NCBI GenBank assembly: GCA_012032855.1
Contig: JAAUQA010000017.1
Coordinates: 1 to 16,283 of the forward strand
Direction: 5' to 3'
Source: Candidatus Competibacteraceae bacterium
GTDB taxonomy: Bacteria > Pseudomonadota > Gammaproteobacteria > Competibacterales > Competibacteraceae
DNA: 16,283 nucleotides
Shown: positions 7,277 to 14,771 of the stretch, piece after piece
How positions within the stretch are numbered: the stretch's first letter is position 1
Layout of the letters: every line of letters begins with the position of its first letter
Translations under genes and position numbers: made by a program
Notes under the pieces: generated by a model
Databases searched by the model: none
Seen by the model: only the letters and a program-made list of their open reading frames with translations
Told to the model about the DNA's origin: nothing

Positions 7277-8905
7277 ATGCCCGACCAATTATTGCTTCAA
7301 ACAGGTTCCTTCGAAGGCTTGCGAGAAACCGGCAGCGTCGGTCGTCCACTACACACGCTGTATCCGCAATTAAAGGCGGTCATCGAAGCTGAACTGGATC
7401 AAACGGCAGCTCTCCTGTTCGCTGAACCGGTTGTCGATGAGCAACGGCGACGCATTGACTGGTACACGCAAGGGACAGGTAAACCTATCGCATTGACCGA
7501 TTTGCCGGAAGGCGAACGCGAATCCGGCTATGCGCAACTCGTTGCGACTTATGATCGGATTCAGGCGCTGGCGGATCGTTACCGCAGCTCCGATGACAGC
7601 GACCGGATGCAGTTGGGCACTGCATTGCGAGCCGCTTTAGCGCCGCCTGCTGCGGCAAACATTTTCCTGGTCGACGATCATCCCATCATTACTTATTGGG
7701 GGTTCTTCCCGGAACCGAGTTGGGGCGAACTGATTGATTTGCCGCGCTTACGGGATGGGTTGAATGTTCAGCCAACACCGGAACCGGGCGACGCGCTTAG
7801 CGCAGAGCCAAATTCCGTAATGCCGCCGGCTTTGGTACCGCCGGAACTTCCTGAAATACCGGCCGTATCCCAGCCGTTGCAACCTCAAAAACCGCCTGCG
7901 TTGCCCGTAATGGAGATTGAAAAACCCGAGCCCGTCTTGGTTAAATTGTTCGTTGTGGTGGGCTCCAAGCTGTTTTGGAGCACGGTGATTATTGCTGTGC
8001 TGCTGTTAGTTCTGGCTGCGGTGCTGAATTATCTCATTCGGGTGCCTGATGCGAATCAGATAACAGCGGTCACCGGAGCGAACTCCGTTGCTTTACTTGA
8101 TGCCCGCAGTCGGGAAATTGAATTGCGTGCCAGACTCAACCAGTTGCTGCAGGATTTCAACGAGCAACGCTTGCAATGTGCCGATTGCGGCTCCGAAGCG
8201 CAGACATTAGCACCCACTCCGAAAACCGGTACGATGGACAGTACCGAGCCTGCTATGATCGGAGAAGCCGGAATGATGGAGAAGGCCGAATCTACACCAT
8301 TGGGGATAACAAACGGTACTAAATCAGCCGTTGCCGAAGCTGCCGAATCCCTGCCGGAATCTCAAGGAAGCCTTACAGAAACCCTGGAGTCGGCCCTATC
8401 CAAAACTGACATGCCTGAGTCAACGGCAGCAACACCCCCAGAACCTGACACATCACCGGCAGTAGAAACCGTACCTGAACCGACGGCCGAAGAAAGCCAG
8501 GAGTTTACCGACCGTTTGGCAACAGAAGGGGGGAAGGTTGGAGAAATCACCGTAACGCTGCTCTGGAACAACCGAAATGATCTGGATTTGGTGGTGATTT
8601 GCCCAAATGGCGAGCGTTTGTATTACAACACTCCCACCGTCTGTGGGGGTGCCTTGGATGTCGATCGGAATGCCGGCAAACAGTTGATGGATAGGCCGGT
8701 CGAGAATATTCATTGGCCCCAGGGACAAGCCGCTGCAGGGACTTACCGGGTGGCGGTCAAATACTACGCTCGCAAAGATGGCAATGCGCCGCCCGTTACG
8801 CCTTTTCAGGTTCGTTTATTGAGAAATGACCAAGAACAAATTTTCAAAGGTATGGTAGTACCGGATGAATTGAAATCCGTCACGGACTTTACGGTGGAGC
8901 CCTAA
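7277..8905 (+). CDS. SrfA-like single-span membrane protein with C-terminal YfaP/DUF2135-like domain
   Basis: The 542-residue product reads as follows. Residues 1-160 form a cytoplasmic domain that resembles, from memory, the N-terminus of enterobacterial SrfA: IDWYTQGTG at 60-68, then LRAALAPP, and ANIFLVDDHPIITYWGF at 127-143. About 165-220 is a Pro-rich linker. One membrane helix lies at about 231-255. A short periplasmic coiled coil (272-300) is followed by CADC (C301, C304). About 305-410 is low-complexity Ser/Thr/Glu/Pro. About 420-540 is a beta-sandwich-like domain with ITVTLLW, DLDLVVICPNGE, GGALDVD, ENIHW and GTYRVAVKYY, matching the YfaP/DUF2135 pattern; C442 and C456 could form a disulfide. 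ATG 7277 is chosen because a stop lies 12 bases upstream in frame; its ribosome site is weak. The next gene starts two bases after the stop. Function unknown; domain calls are by eye. Confidence 0.8.
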   Translation: MPDQLLLQTGSFEGLRETGSVGRPLHTLYPQLKAVIEAELDQTAALLFAEPVVDEQRRRIDWYTQGTGKPIALTDLPEGERESGYAQLVATYDRIQALADRYRSSDDSDRMQLGTALRAALAPPAAANIFLVDDHPIITYWGFFPEPSWGELIDLPRLRDGLNVQPTPEPGDALSAEPNSVMPPALVPPELPEIPAVSQPLQPQKPPALPVMEIEKPEPVLVKLFVVVGSKLFWSTVIIAVLLLVLAAVLNYLIRVPDANQITAVTGANSVALLDARSREIELRARLNQLLQDFNEQRLQCADCGSEAQTLAPTPKTGTMDSTEPAMIGEAGMMEKAESTPLGITNGTKSAVAEAAESLPESQGSLTETLESALSKTDMPESTAATPPEPDTSPAVETVPEPTAEESQEFTDRLATEGGKVGEITVTLLWNNRNDLDLVVICPNGERLYYNTPTVCGGALDVDRNAGKQLMDRPVENIHWPQGQAAAGTYRVAVKYYARKDGNAPPVTPFQVRLLRNDQEQIFKGMVVPDELKSVTDFTVEP

Positions 8906-8907
8906 CC

Positions 8908-9254
8908 ATGGCTATCCAGCACGATCCGGGGCTACACGTCTACGTTTCGAAAAGCGATATTCCATCGTATCAACGAGACTGGGTATGGGGTACGGCTGTG
9001 TTGTTCGTCTTCATCTGCGGTTTGCTGACCACCTGGTTATTGACACCGTACTTTGGTTCTTCACGACACCTGTTTGGACAAGTAGGTCAGGGTGAGATTG
9101 GAGCGGAAGAGGTGTTGGCCCGACAGGAACAAACAATCAGCATCTGCAAACTCAACTCGCCCGTTTGGAGGCGCTGTTGTCTTCGGAAGATGTTTGTAGT
9201 ACCGATACGGTTGCTGAGGTTCAACGAGTGCTGGATGCCGTAACCGATCCTTAA
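8908..9254 (+). CDS. Small single-span membrane protein with periplasmic coiled coil (one frameshift)
   Basis: ATG 8908 follows the SrfA-like stop by two bases and has GGTGGAG upstream, so the two are coupled. Residues 1-25 are polar and cytoplasmic, 26-48 a membrane helix, and from about 60 a helical periplasmic tail. The uninterrupted frame stops at 9243 after an odd Cys/Arg-rich end. One A missing from AAA at 9131-9133 explains this: the repaired tail reads HLQTQLARLEALLSSEDVC with heptad-spaced leucines and ends at 9254, giving about 115 residues. The repaired coiled coil followed by a Cys parallels the SrfA-like protein (coiled coil, then CADC). I do not know a family name. Its position as last gene of the block and its matching topology suggest a partner of the SrfA-like protein. 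Confidence 0.7.
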
Positions 9255-9275
9255 CCACATAAACACTCCGCTTTC

Positions 9276-9303
9276 TTGAACATCCCAGGAAGCCAGCTAT
9301 TAT
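9276..9303 (+). promoter_or_regulatory. Candidate sigma-70 promoter of the mrp operon
   Basis: TTGAAC at 9276-9281 (4 of 6 bases) and TATTAT at 9298-9303 (5 of 6) are separated by 16 bases. Transcription would start near 9310, giving a leader of about 37 bases before GTG 9347. The only gap of any size between the two plus-strand blocks is here. An imperfect hairpin (TCCCAGG at 9283-9289 with CCTGGGA at 9306-9312) overlaps it. Confidence 0.4.
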
Positions 9304-9346
9304 TGCCTGGGAGTTATGCGACGAGAATAACAAGGCGAGAAACCGA

Positions 9347-9832
9347 GTGTTCCACTTCATCAATCTTTGGTTGTTCTGCTTCGCCATCTGGCTGTTGCTG
9401 TCCGGCTTCTACGATAATCCGCTGTTGCTGACCTTCGGGGTGTTGACCTGTACGCTGTGCGTATTCATCGCCTGGCGTGCAGAAGTGCTTGATCCCGAGG
9501 AAACTCCCTTGCGCCTGGGACTCAAATTGCAAATTTTCTTTTACTGGCCCTGGTTGCTGGTGCAGATTCTCAAATCCAATATTGACGTCACCCGGATTAT
9601 TCTGGACCCACAATTGCCGATCAGTCCCACGATGATCAGCGTCAAGCCTACCCAAAGGACTGATCTGGGCCGAGTAATTTATGCTAATTCCATTACCCTG
9701 ACTCCCGGTACAGTCACCACCTATATGCGCGGGGAAACCTTCGATGTGCATGCGCTGACGCAAGAAGCGGCGGACGCCGTCTTGGAAGGCGAGATGGGCC
9801 GACGCGTGACGCAACTGGAAAGCAAAACCTGA
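9347..9832 (+). CDS. mrpE: Mrp antiporter subunit E
   Basis: Small membrane subunit of the multisubunit Na+(K+)/H+ antiporter (MnhE/MrpE, PF01899). The 161-residue length is typical. Residues 1-40 contain the closely spaced N-terminal helices, followed by LKLQIFFYWPWLLVQILKSNIDV and a soluble C-terminal part with YANSITLTPGTVT, a strong MrpE signature. It starts with GTG 9347, with a modest AAGGCGAG upstream. Its stop overlaps the ATG of mrpF (TGATG). It is first in the operon here, whereas in classical mrpABCDEFG operons E comes fifth. Confidence 0.93.
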   Translation: MFHFINLWLFCFAIWLLLSGFYDNPLLLTFGVLTCTLCVFIAWRAEVLDPEETPLRLGLKLQIFFYWPWLLVQILKSNIDVTRIILDPQLPISPTMISVKPTQRTDLGRVIYANSITLTPGTVTTYMRGETFDVHALTQEAADAVLEGEMGRRVTQLESKT

Positions 9833-10116
9833 TGTTCGTAGTCACCGCTCTCGGTATTTTGGTCTGCATGGTGTTGGCTGTGTTACGCGCGTTGCTGGGC
9901 CCCACGGTTTATGACCGTATCCTGGCGGTCAACATGTTCGGCACCAAAACCGTACTGTTAATCGCTGTCTTCGGCTTCATGACCGGGCGACCCGATTTTC
10001 TCGATATTGCTTTGGTTTATGCCCTGATCAATTTCATCGGCACGATCGCCGTAATGAAATTCATTCGCTACGGCGATTTGGGTTGGCCGCGCCGCCAGGG
10101 AAACGGAGAACAATAA
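9832..10116 (+). CDS. mrpF: Mrp antiporter subunit F
   Basis: A 94-residue, three-helix membrane subunit (MrpF/PhaF/MnhF). The family motif GPTVYDRILAVNMFGTK lies at about residues 23-39, and the third helix is LDIALVYALINFIGTIAV. The start codon overlaps the mrpE stop by one base, and mrpG begins immediately after the stop, so the three are translated together. In the Mrp complex F lies close to the small subunits E and G; its own catalytic role, if any, is not known. Confidence 0.93.
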   Translation: MFVVTALGILVCMVLAVLRALLGPTVYDRILAVNMFGTKTVLLIAVFGFMTGRPDFLDIALVYALINFIGTIAVMKFIRYGDLGWPRRQGNGEQ

Positions 10117-10434
10117 ATGACGATTCTGCTCGACTTGCTAAGCTGGCTGACCCTGCTGAGCGGTGCGTTTTTTGTCATCGTCGGTGGGATCGGGGTGATG
10201 CGCTTGCCGGATTTTTACACCCGCCTGCACGCAGCAGGCATCACCGATACCTTGGGTGCCGGTTTGATCATCTTGGGTCTGCTGTTCCAGGCCGGATTGA
10301 CCCAGGTGTCCATCAAATTACTGTTGATCCTAATGTTTTTGTGGTTCACCAGTCCGACGGCTACTCACGCACTGGCACGGGCGGCGTTAGCCGATCCTGA
10401 GAATCCCCAACCGCTGTTCCACAAGAAAAATTAG
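10117..10434 (+). CDS. mrpG: Mrp antiporter subunit G
   Basis: A 105-residue, three-helix membrane subunit (MnhG/MrpG/PhaG, PF03334). The diagnostic stretch GVMRLPDFYTRLHAAG, then TDTLGAGLIILGL, sits at about residues 26-53. ATG 10117 directly follows the mrpF TAA, with GGAGA about eight bases upstream inside mrpF. Confidence 0.94.
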   Translation: MTILLDLLSWLTLLSGAFFVIVGGIGVMRLPDFYTRLHAAGITDTLGAGLIILGLLFQAGLTQVSIKLLLILMFLWFTSPTATHALARAALADPENPQPLFHKKN

Positions 10435-10439
10435 GGGAA
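10434..10439 (+). promoter_or_regulatory. Shine-Dalgarno pointing to a non-standard start at 10447
   Basis: GGGGAA overlaps the mrpG stop. Counting seven bases on lands at ATC 10447, preceded in frame by GTC 10444. No ATG, GTG or TTG is in frame at this distance, the first being TTG 10480. Either ATC is used as start or a base at 10444-10447 differs in the native sequence. Confidence 0.4.
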
Positions 10440-10446
10440 CGCCGTC

Positions 10447-11001
10447 ATCGAACTGCTTATCGATACCTTTCTCCTGGCCTTGCTGGTGGTGGTTGCCATC
10501 GCGATCATCCGTTTGAAAGATTTGTTTGCCGTGGTCATGCTGTCCGGTATTTATAGCCTGGTATCCGCCGGCTTGTTCGTGGTGCTGGACGCCGTCGATG
10601 TGGCGTTTACCGAAGCCTCGGTCGGCGCCGGTGTGGCTACGGTTTTTATGTTGAGCACGCTGGCGCTGACCACCAGCCGGGAAAAAGCATCCAAACGTAA
10701 TCCGGTATTGCCGCTGATTGTGGTGCTGATCACCGGCGCCGCATTGATTTACGGAACCTTGGACATTCCGCCTTTCGGCTCGCCGGAAGATCCCATCCAC
10801 AAACATGTCGCGCCGCGCTATATCGAACAATCACCTGAGGAAATCGGCATCCCCAACATCGTTACCTCCGTGCTGGCCAGTTACCGGGGCTACGATACGT
10901 TAGGGGAGACCGTGGTAGTTTTCACTGCCGGTATCGGGGTGTTGATGCTGATTGGCGGTGCCCGTCGCCGGGAAGATTCCGACGAGGACGATAAACCATG
11001 A
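10447..11001 (+). CDS. MrpA C-terminal equivalent (MbhD/DUF4040 plus MbhE-like)
   Basis: In classical Mrp the long MrpA ends with helices homologous to MbhD and MbhE; here they form a separate protein. Helices 1-3 with LKDLFAVVMLSGIYSL and FTEASVGAGVATVFML are the DUF4040/MbhD part (about residues 20-75 from 10447). A loop with PRYIEQSPEEIGIPNIV and the final SYRGYDTLGETVVVFTAGIGVLML stretch are MbhE/MrpA-like. The nearest ordinary start is TTG 10480, which would cut into the first helix. The helix and a GGGGAA ribosome site both fit a beginning near 10447 (ATC), so I give that position with reservation. The stop overlaps the mrpB start (ATGA). The family call is firm; the start is uncertain. 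Confidence 0.85.
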   Translation: MELLIDTFLLALLVVVAIAIIRLKDLFAVVMLSGIYSLVSAGLFVVLDAVDVAFTEASVGAGVATVFMLSTLALTTSREKASKRNPVLPLIVVLITGAALIYGTLDIPPFGSPEDPIHKHVAPRYIEQSPEEIGIPNIVTSVLASYRGYDTLGETVVVFTAGIGVLMLIGGARRREDSDEDDKP

Positions 11002-11417
11002 AGCATTATGTGGTCTTGCGCGTCGTGACCCGTTTGTTGCTGCCGATGATTTTCTTGTTTGCCCTCTATGTGCAATTTCATGGCGATTTCGGTCCAGGTG
11101 GAGGCTTTCAGGCCGGGGTGATTTTTGGCGCGGGGGTGATTCTCTACGCACTGGTGTTCGGTTTGCACAATGCCCGCGTGCTGTTTCCGCCCTCGTTACT
11201 GCGGTGGCTTATCTCCGCCGGGGTGCTGATCTATGCCGGTGTCGGTGTAGTGGGTTTGTTGCTGGGCGGCAATTTTCTGGATTACGGCGTATTGGATGCT
11301 CACGATCCGGTCCACGGCCAACATCTTGGCATTCTGCTGGTGGAATTGGGGGTAGGTATTACAGTGGCGGCGGTCATGATCACTATTTTCTTTGCTTTTG
11401 CTTGGCGGGGACGCTGA
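10998..11417 (+). CDS. mrpB: Mrp antiporter subunit B
   Basis: A 139-residue, four-helix membrane subunit (MnhB/MrpB, PF04039). The family hallmark QFHGDFGPGGGFQAGVIFGAG is at about residues 26-46. ATG 10998 overlaps the preceding stop by four bases, so translation is coupled. C-terminal helices with HLGILLVELGVGITVAAVMI also fit the family. It sits next to the MrpA C-terminal equivalent, the usual neighbour. Confidence 0.93.
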   Translation: MKHYVVLRVVTRLLLPMIFLFALYVQFHGDFGPGGGFQAGVIFGAGVILYALVFGLHNARVLFPPSLLRWLISAGVLIYAGVGVVGLLLGGNFLDYGVLDAHDPVHGQHLGILLVELGVGITVAAVMITIFFAFAWRGR

Positions 11418-11420
11418 ACC

Positions 11421-11783
11421 ATGACAACTGTATTCAGTTACTACAATTACTGGGTCGTCGTCGTGTTGATGATGTCCGGTTTCTATGTGGTGATCTCCAG
11501 CAGCAACCTAGTCAAGAAGTTGGTCGGGTTGAGTATCTTTCAAACCTCTGTGTTCATTCTGTACATCAGTATGGGTAAGATCATCGGCGGCACCGCGCCG
11601 ATTATTGCTGACAATATCACTGTTTATAGCAATCCCATTCCTCACGTCTTGATTCTTACCGCCATCGTGGTCGGTATCGCCACCACGTCGCTAGGACTGG
11701 CTTTGGTGGTGCGCATCAATGAGAGTTACGGCACCATCGAAGAAGACGAAATTCACAGCCAATCCGAAGAAGAATCCCTGTGA
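11421..11783 (+). CDS. mrpC: Mrp antiporter subunit C (NuoK-like)
   Basis: A 120-residue, three-helix protein homologous to NuoK of complex I. Seen are LVKKLVGLSIFQTSVFILY in the second helix and NPIPHVLILTAIVVGIAT leading into the third; the NP-(I/L)-PHALVLTAIV pattern is characteristic of MrpC. It begins three bases after mrpB. Its stop overlaps the mrpD GTG (GTGA). Confidence 0.93.
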   Translation: MTTVFSYYNYWVVVVLMMSGFYVVISSSNLVKKLVGLSIFQTSVFILYISMGKIIGGTAPIIADNITVYSNPIPHVLILTAIVVGIATTSLGLALVVRINESYGTIEEDEIHSQSEEESL

Positions 11784-13266
11784 TCGCGGCAAATCTTCCG
11801 GCTCTGCAAGTTGTTTTACCCTTATTAGCCGCGCCGATATGCGCTCTATTGCAACGCGGTAAAACCGCTTGGCTGATTGCCTTGGGCGCCAGTTGGTTAG
11901 CCTTTTTCATCGCTGCGGTGTTGCTTTACCAGGTCACGACCCACGGCGTGATCAGCTACGCGATGGGTGGTTGGCCGGCGCCTTGGGGTATTGAGTACCG
12001 TATTGACACGATCAACGCCTTCATGTTGCTGATCGTGGCGACCGTCGGCGCGGTGGTGCTGACATTTTCCCGGCTCATCGTCGATTACCGCATCCGCTTG
12101 CCGGAAAACAAGAGGCCCTGGTTCTACGCTGCTTATCTACTGTGTCTGACCGGCCTGTTGGGTATGACCATCACCGGCGATGCATTCAATGTGTTTGTGT
12201 TCCTGGAAATCTCGTCGCTGTCCAGCTACGTACTGATCAGTACCGGACATGATCGGCGTGCACTGACGGCCGCTTATCAATACCTGATCATGGGCACCAT
12301 CGGCGCTACCTTTATTCTGATCGGCATCGGTCTGCTGTATGTGATGACCGGCACCCTCAATATGGCCGATTTGAGCGTGCGCATCCCGTTGGTGGAAGAT
12401 ACCCGCACGGTGCGGGCCGCTTTCGCGTTTCTAACCGTCGGGGTCGGACTCAAGCTGGCCTTGTTCCCCCTGCATTTGTGGCTACCTAATGCGTATGCCT
12501 ACGGTCCTTCAGTAGTCACCGCGTTTCTATCCGCCACAGCGACCAAGGTGGCGATCTATATTTTACTGCGCATTTTCTTCACCATCTTCGGCGCCGAGTT
12601 TTCCTTCACTACCATGCGGTTGGATTTAGTCTTGTTGCCGCTAGCGCTGATCGGCATATTCAGCGCCTCGGTGGTGGCGATTTTTCAAACCAATGTGAAA
12701 CGCATGTTGGCGTATTCCAGCGTCGCGCAGATCGGCTACATCCTGCTCGGTATCAGCTTGGTGTCGTTGACTGGGTTGACCGGGGGAATCGCTCATTTAT
12801 TCAATCATGCCCTGATGAAGGCGACCCTGTTTATGGCTTTGGGCTGTGTGTCCTATCGGATTGGTATGGCCGCCACCATCGAACGTATGGCCGGTTTAGG
12901 CTATACCATGCCCTGGACCATGGCGGCCTTCGTCATCGGTGGTCTCAGTTTGATCGGGGTGCCGCTGACGGCCGGTTTTATCAGTAATGGTATTTGGTTT
13001 TGGGGGCGCTGGAACAGGGCTGGTGGCCGGTAGCGCTGTTGGTGCTGATAACCTCGTTGTTGGCCGTTATTTATATTTGGCGCGTCGTGGAAACCGCTTA
13101 CTTCCGGCCTGCACCGGAGGATTCCGCAGTGCGGGAAGCACCCTTGGCATTGCTGATTCCGACCTGGACCCTGGCGTTGGCCAATCTGTACTTCGGATTG
13201 GATACTTCTTTGAATGCTGGGATTGCCCGTCAAGCAGCGGCCAGTCTGTTGGGGGTAGCGCCATGA
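11780..13266 (+). CDS. mrpD: Mrp antiporter subunit D (NuoM/N-like), one frameshift near the 3' end
   Basis: Membrane subunit of the proton-pumping NADH:quinone oxidoreductase-related antiporter family (PF00361). From GTG 11780 the frame runs 417 residues to 13033. The transmembrane residues expected to carry protons are present: E143 in FVFLEIS, K225 in GLKLALFPLH, K256 and K347. The frame then ends in an atypical tail. Adding one A to the AA at 12986-12987 restores SKWYLVLGALEQGWWPVALL and leads through another 90 codons to 13266, giving about 495 residues, normal for MrpD. The repaired stop overlaps the next ATG by four bases, matching the coupling seen elsewhere in the operon. A core subunit broken at this one spot is more likely a sequence error than a real mutation. 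Confidence 0.9.
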
Positions 13267-14762
13267 GTCACGAAATCACCTTGTTGCTGGCGCTGTGGAT
13301 TCCGCTTATCGGTGCGCTGTTCATTGCGTTTAACGGGTCCAACCCGAATCGGCGGGAGTTGGCTACGCTGCTGACTTCATTGCTGTTGCTGTGGAATGTG
13401 TTGTCGCTGGTGCCCACAGTGGCGGCTGGCGGGCGTCCCTCGGTGGATTTATTGCCGGTTTTGTTCTTCGGCATTCCCTTGCGTTTCACGGTAGAACCGC
13501 TGGGGATGGCGTTCGCCTGCGTCGCCTCGCTGTTGTGGCCATTGAATTCGCTGTACTCCATCGGTTATATGCGCGGCAATAATGAACAACATCAGACCCG
13601 CTTTTATATCTGCTTCGCTATCGCTATCGCCAGCACCATGGGCATCGCGTTCGCGGGCAATTTGGTCACGTTGTTCATCTTTTACGAGGCCCTGACCCTA
13701 TCGACCTATCCACTGGTTACCCACAAGGGCACCCCGGAGTCCATGAAGGCCGGGCGTACTTATCTGGGTATTCTGCTCAGCACGTCCATTGGTTTTCTGT
13801 TGTTGGCCGTTATCTGGACCTGGTCGGTGACCGGTACGGTGGATTTCACTCCAGGCGGCATCTTAGCCGATAGCGAAATCCAGGGTCCCACCGTGGCCAT
13901 ACTGCTGGCGCTGTTTATGTTCGGTATCGGTAAAGCCGCGCTGATGCCGTTTCACCGTTGGCTACCGGCGGCTATGGTGGCACCGACCCCGGTCAGCGCC
14001 CTGCTGCACGCAGTGGCGGTGGTCAAGGCCGGGGTGTTCTCGGTCATGAAAATAATCGTGTATGTGTTCGGCATCGATTTTCTCAGCACCACCGGTGCTT
14101 CCGAATGGCTGATTGTGGTCGCTTCGATCACGCTGCTGTTGGCGTCCGTCGTTGCCTTGACCAAGGACAATCTCAAAGCCCGCTTGGCCTATTCCACCAT
14201 CAGCCAGTTGGCCTACGTCGTGTTGGGCGGTGCGCTGGCGACATCGATGGGAGTGATCGGTGGTTCGCTGCAAATCGTCATGCACGCTATGGGCAAGATC
14301 ACTCTGTTCTTCTGCGCCGGTGCCATTTATACGGCTGCCCATAAAACCGAAATCAGCCAACTGGATGGGCTAGGTCGCTTGATGCCGTTTACCTTCGGGG
14401 CGTTTCTGGTGGGGGCGCTCAGCATCATCGGTCTACCGCCGATGGGCGGTTCCTGGAGTAAGTGGTATCTGATGCTGGGTGCGGCTGATACCGGTCATGT
14501 GCTGGTGCTCGGCGTACTGATGATCAGCTCGTTACTGAACGTGGCCTATCTGCTGCCGGTGGTAGCACGCGGCTTTTTTATGCCGGCGGCGGAAACCGAC
14601 TATTCGCAAGCGTCGGGAGATCAATCCGCAGCACCGGGCGGTATCCGCGAGGCGCCCCTCTTATGTGTGGTGCCGTTGTGTTTAACTGCAGTGGGTTGTC
14701 TGTTGCTGTTTTTCTATGCCGATACCCTGTACGCGTTACTCGCGCCGATCACATCCCCCTGA
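13263..14762 (+). CDS. Second antiporter-like subunit (NuoL/M, MrpA N-terminal/MrpD family)
   Basis: A 499-residue polytopic protein of the complex I antiporter-like family. Signature stretch MVAPTPVSALLHAVAVVKAG lies at about residues 238-257. Likely ion-path residues are E142 (FYEALTL), K224 (GIGKAALMPFH), K255 and K345 (HAMGKITLFF). The PTPVSALLHA wording is closer to NuoL/M and the MrpA N-terminus than to the neighbouring MrpD, so it may substitute for the missing MrpA N-terminal module. ATG 13263 is chosen because it overlaps the repaired mrpD stop by ATGA; the frame is open further upstream only because of the mrpD shift. The C-terminal half ends with two helices after a polar loop (about 455-470). 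Confidence 0.9.
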   Translation: MSHEITLLLALWIPLIGALFIAFNGSNPNRRELATLLTSLLLLWNVLSLVPTVAAGGRPSVDLLPVLFFGIPLRFTVEPLGMAFACVASLLWPLNSLYSIGYMRGNNEQHQTRFYICFAIAIASTMGIAFAGNLVTLFIFYEALTLSTYPLVTHKGTPESMKAGRTYLGILLSTSIGFLLLAVIWTWSVTGTVDFTPGGILADSEIQGPTVAILLALFMFGIGKAALMPFHRWLPAAMVAPTPVSALLHAVAVVKAGVFSVMKIIVYVFGIDFLSTTGASEWLIVVASITLLLASVVALTKDNLKARLAYSTISQLAYVVLGGALATSMGVIGGSLQIVMHAMGKITLFFCAGAIYTAAHKTEISQLDGLGRLMPFTFGAFLVGALSIIGLPPMGGSWSKWYLMLGAADTGHVLVLGVLMISSLLNVAYLLPVVARGFFMPAAETDYSQASGDQSAAPGGIREAPLLCVVPLCLTAVGCLLLFFYADTLYALLAPITSP

Positions 14763-14771
14763 GAGGTCATC

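Noticed and set aside
9283..9312. Inverted repeat TCCCAGG / CCTGGGA as an intrinsic terminator
   Set aside because: The stem is seven pairs with a 16-base loop and no T-run follows it; it also overlaps a better promoter candidate.
9303..9331. TTGCCT-17-AATAAC as an mrp promoter
   Set aside because: Both boxes match poorly and the transcript would start less than ten bases before GTG 9347; the pair at 9276-9303 fits better.
9314..9814. Long minus-strand frame opposite mrpE
   Set aside because: Gln/His-rich shadow of a membrane protein gene; the plus-strand product is a clear MrpE. The same reasoning removes minus-strand frames at 10387-10830 and 13962-14360.
12987..13262. A longer N-terminus for the second antiporter-like subunit
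   Set aside because: This stretch codes for the MrpD C-terminus in another frame; the upstream extension has no family similarity, and ATG 13263 has the expected overlap.
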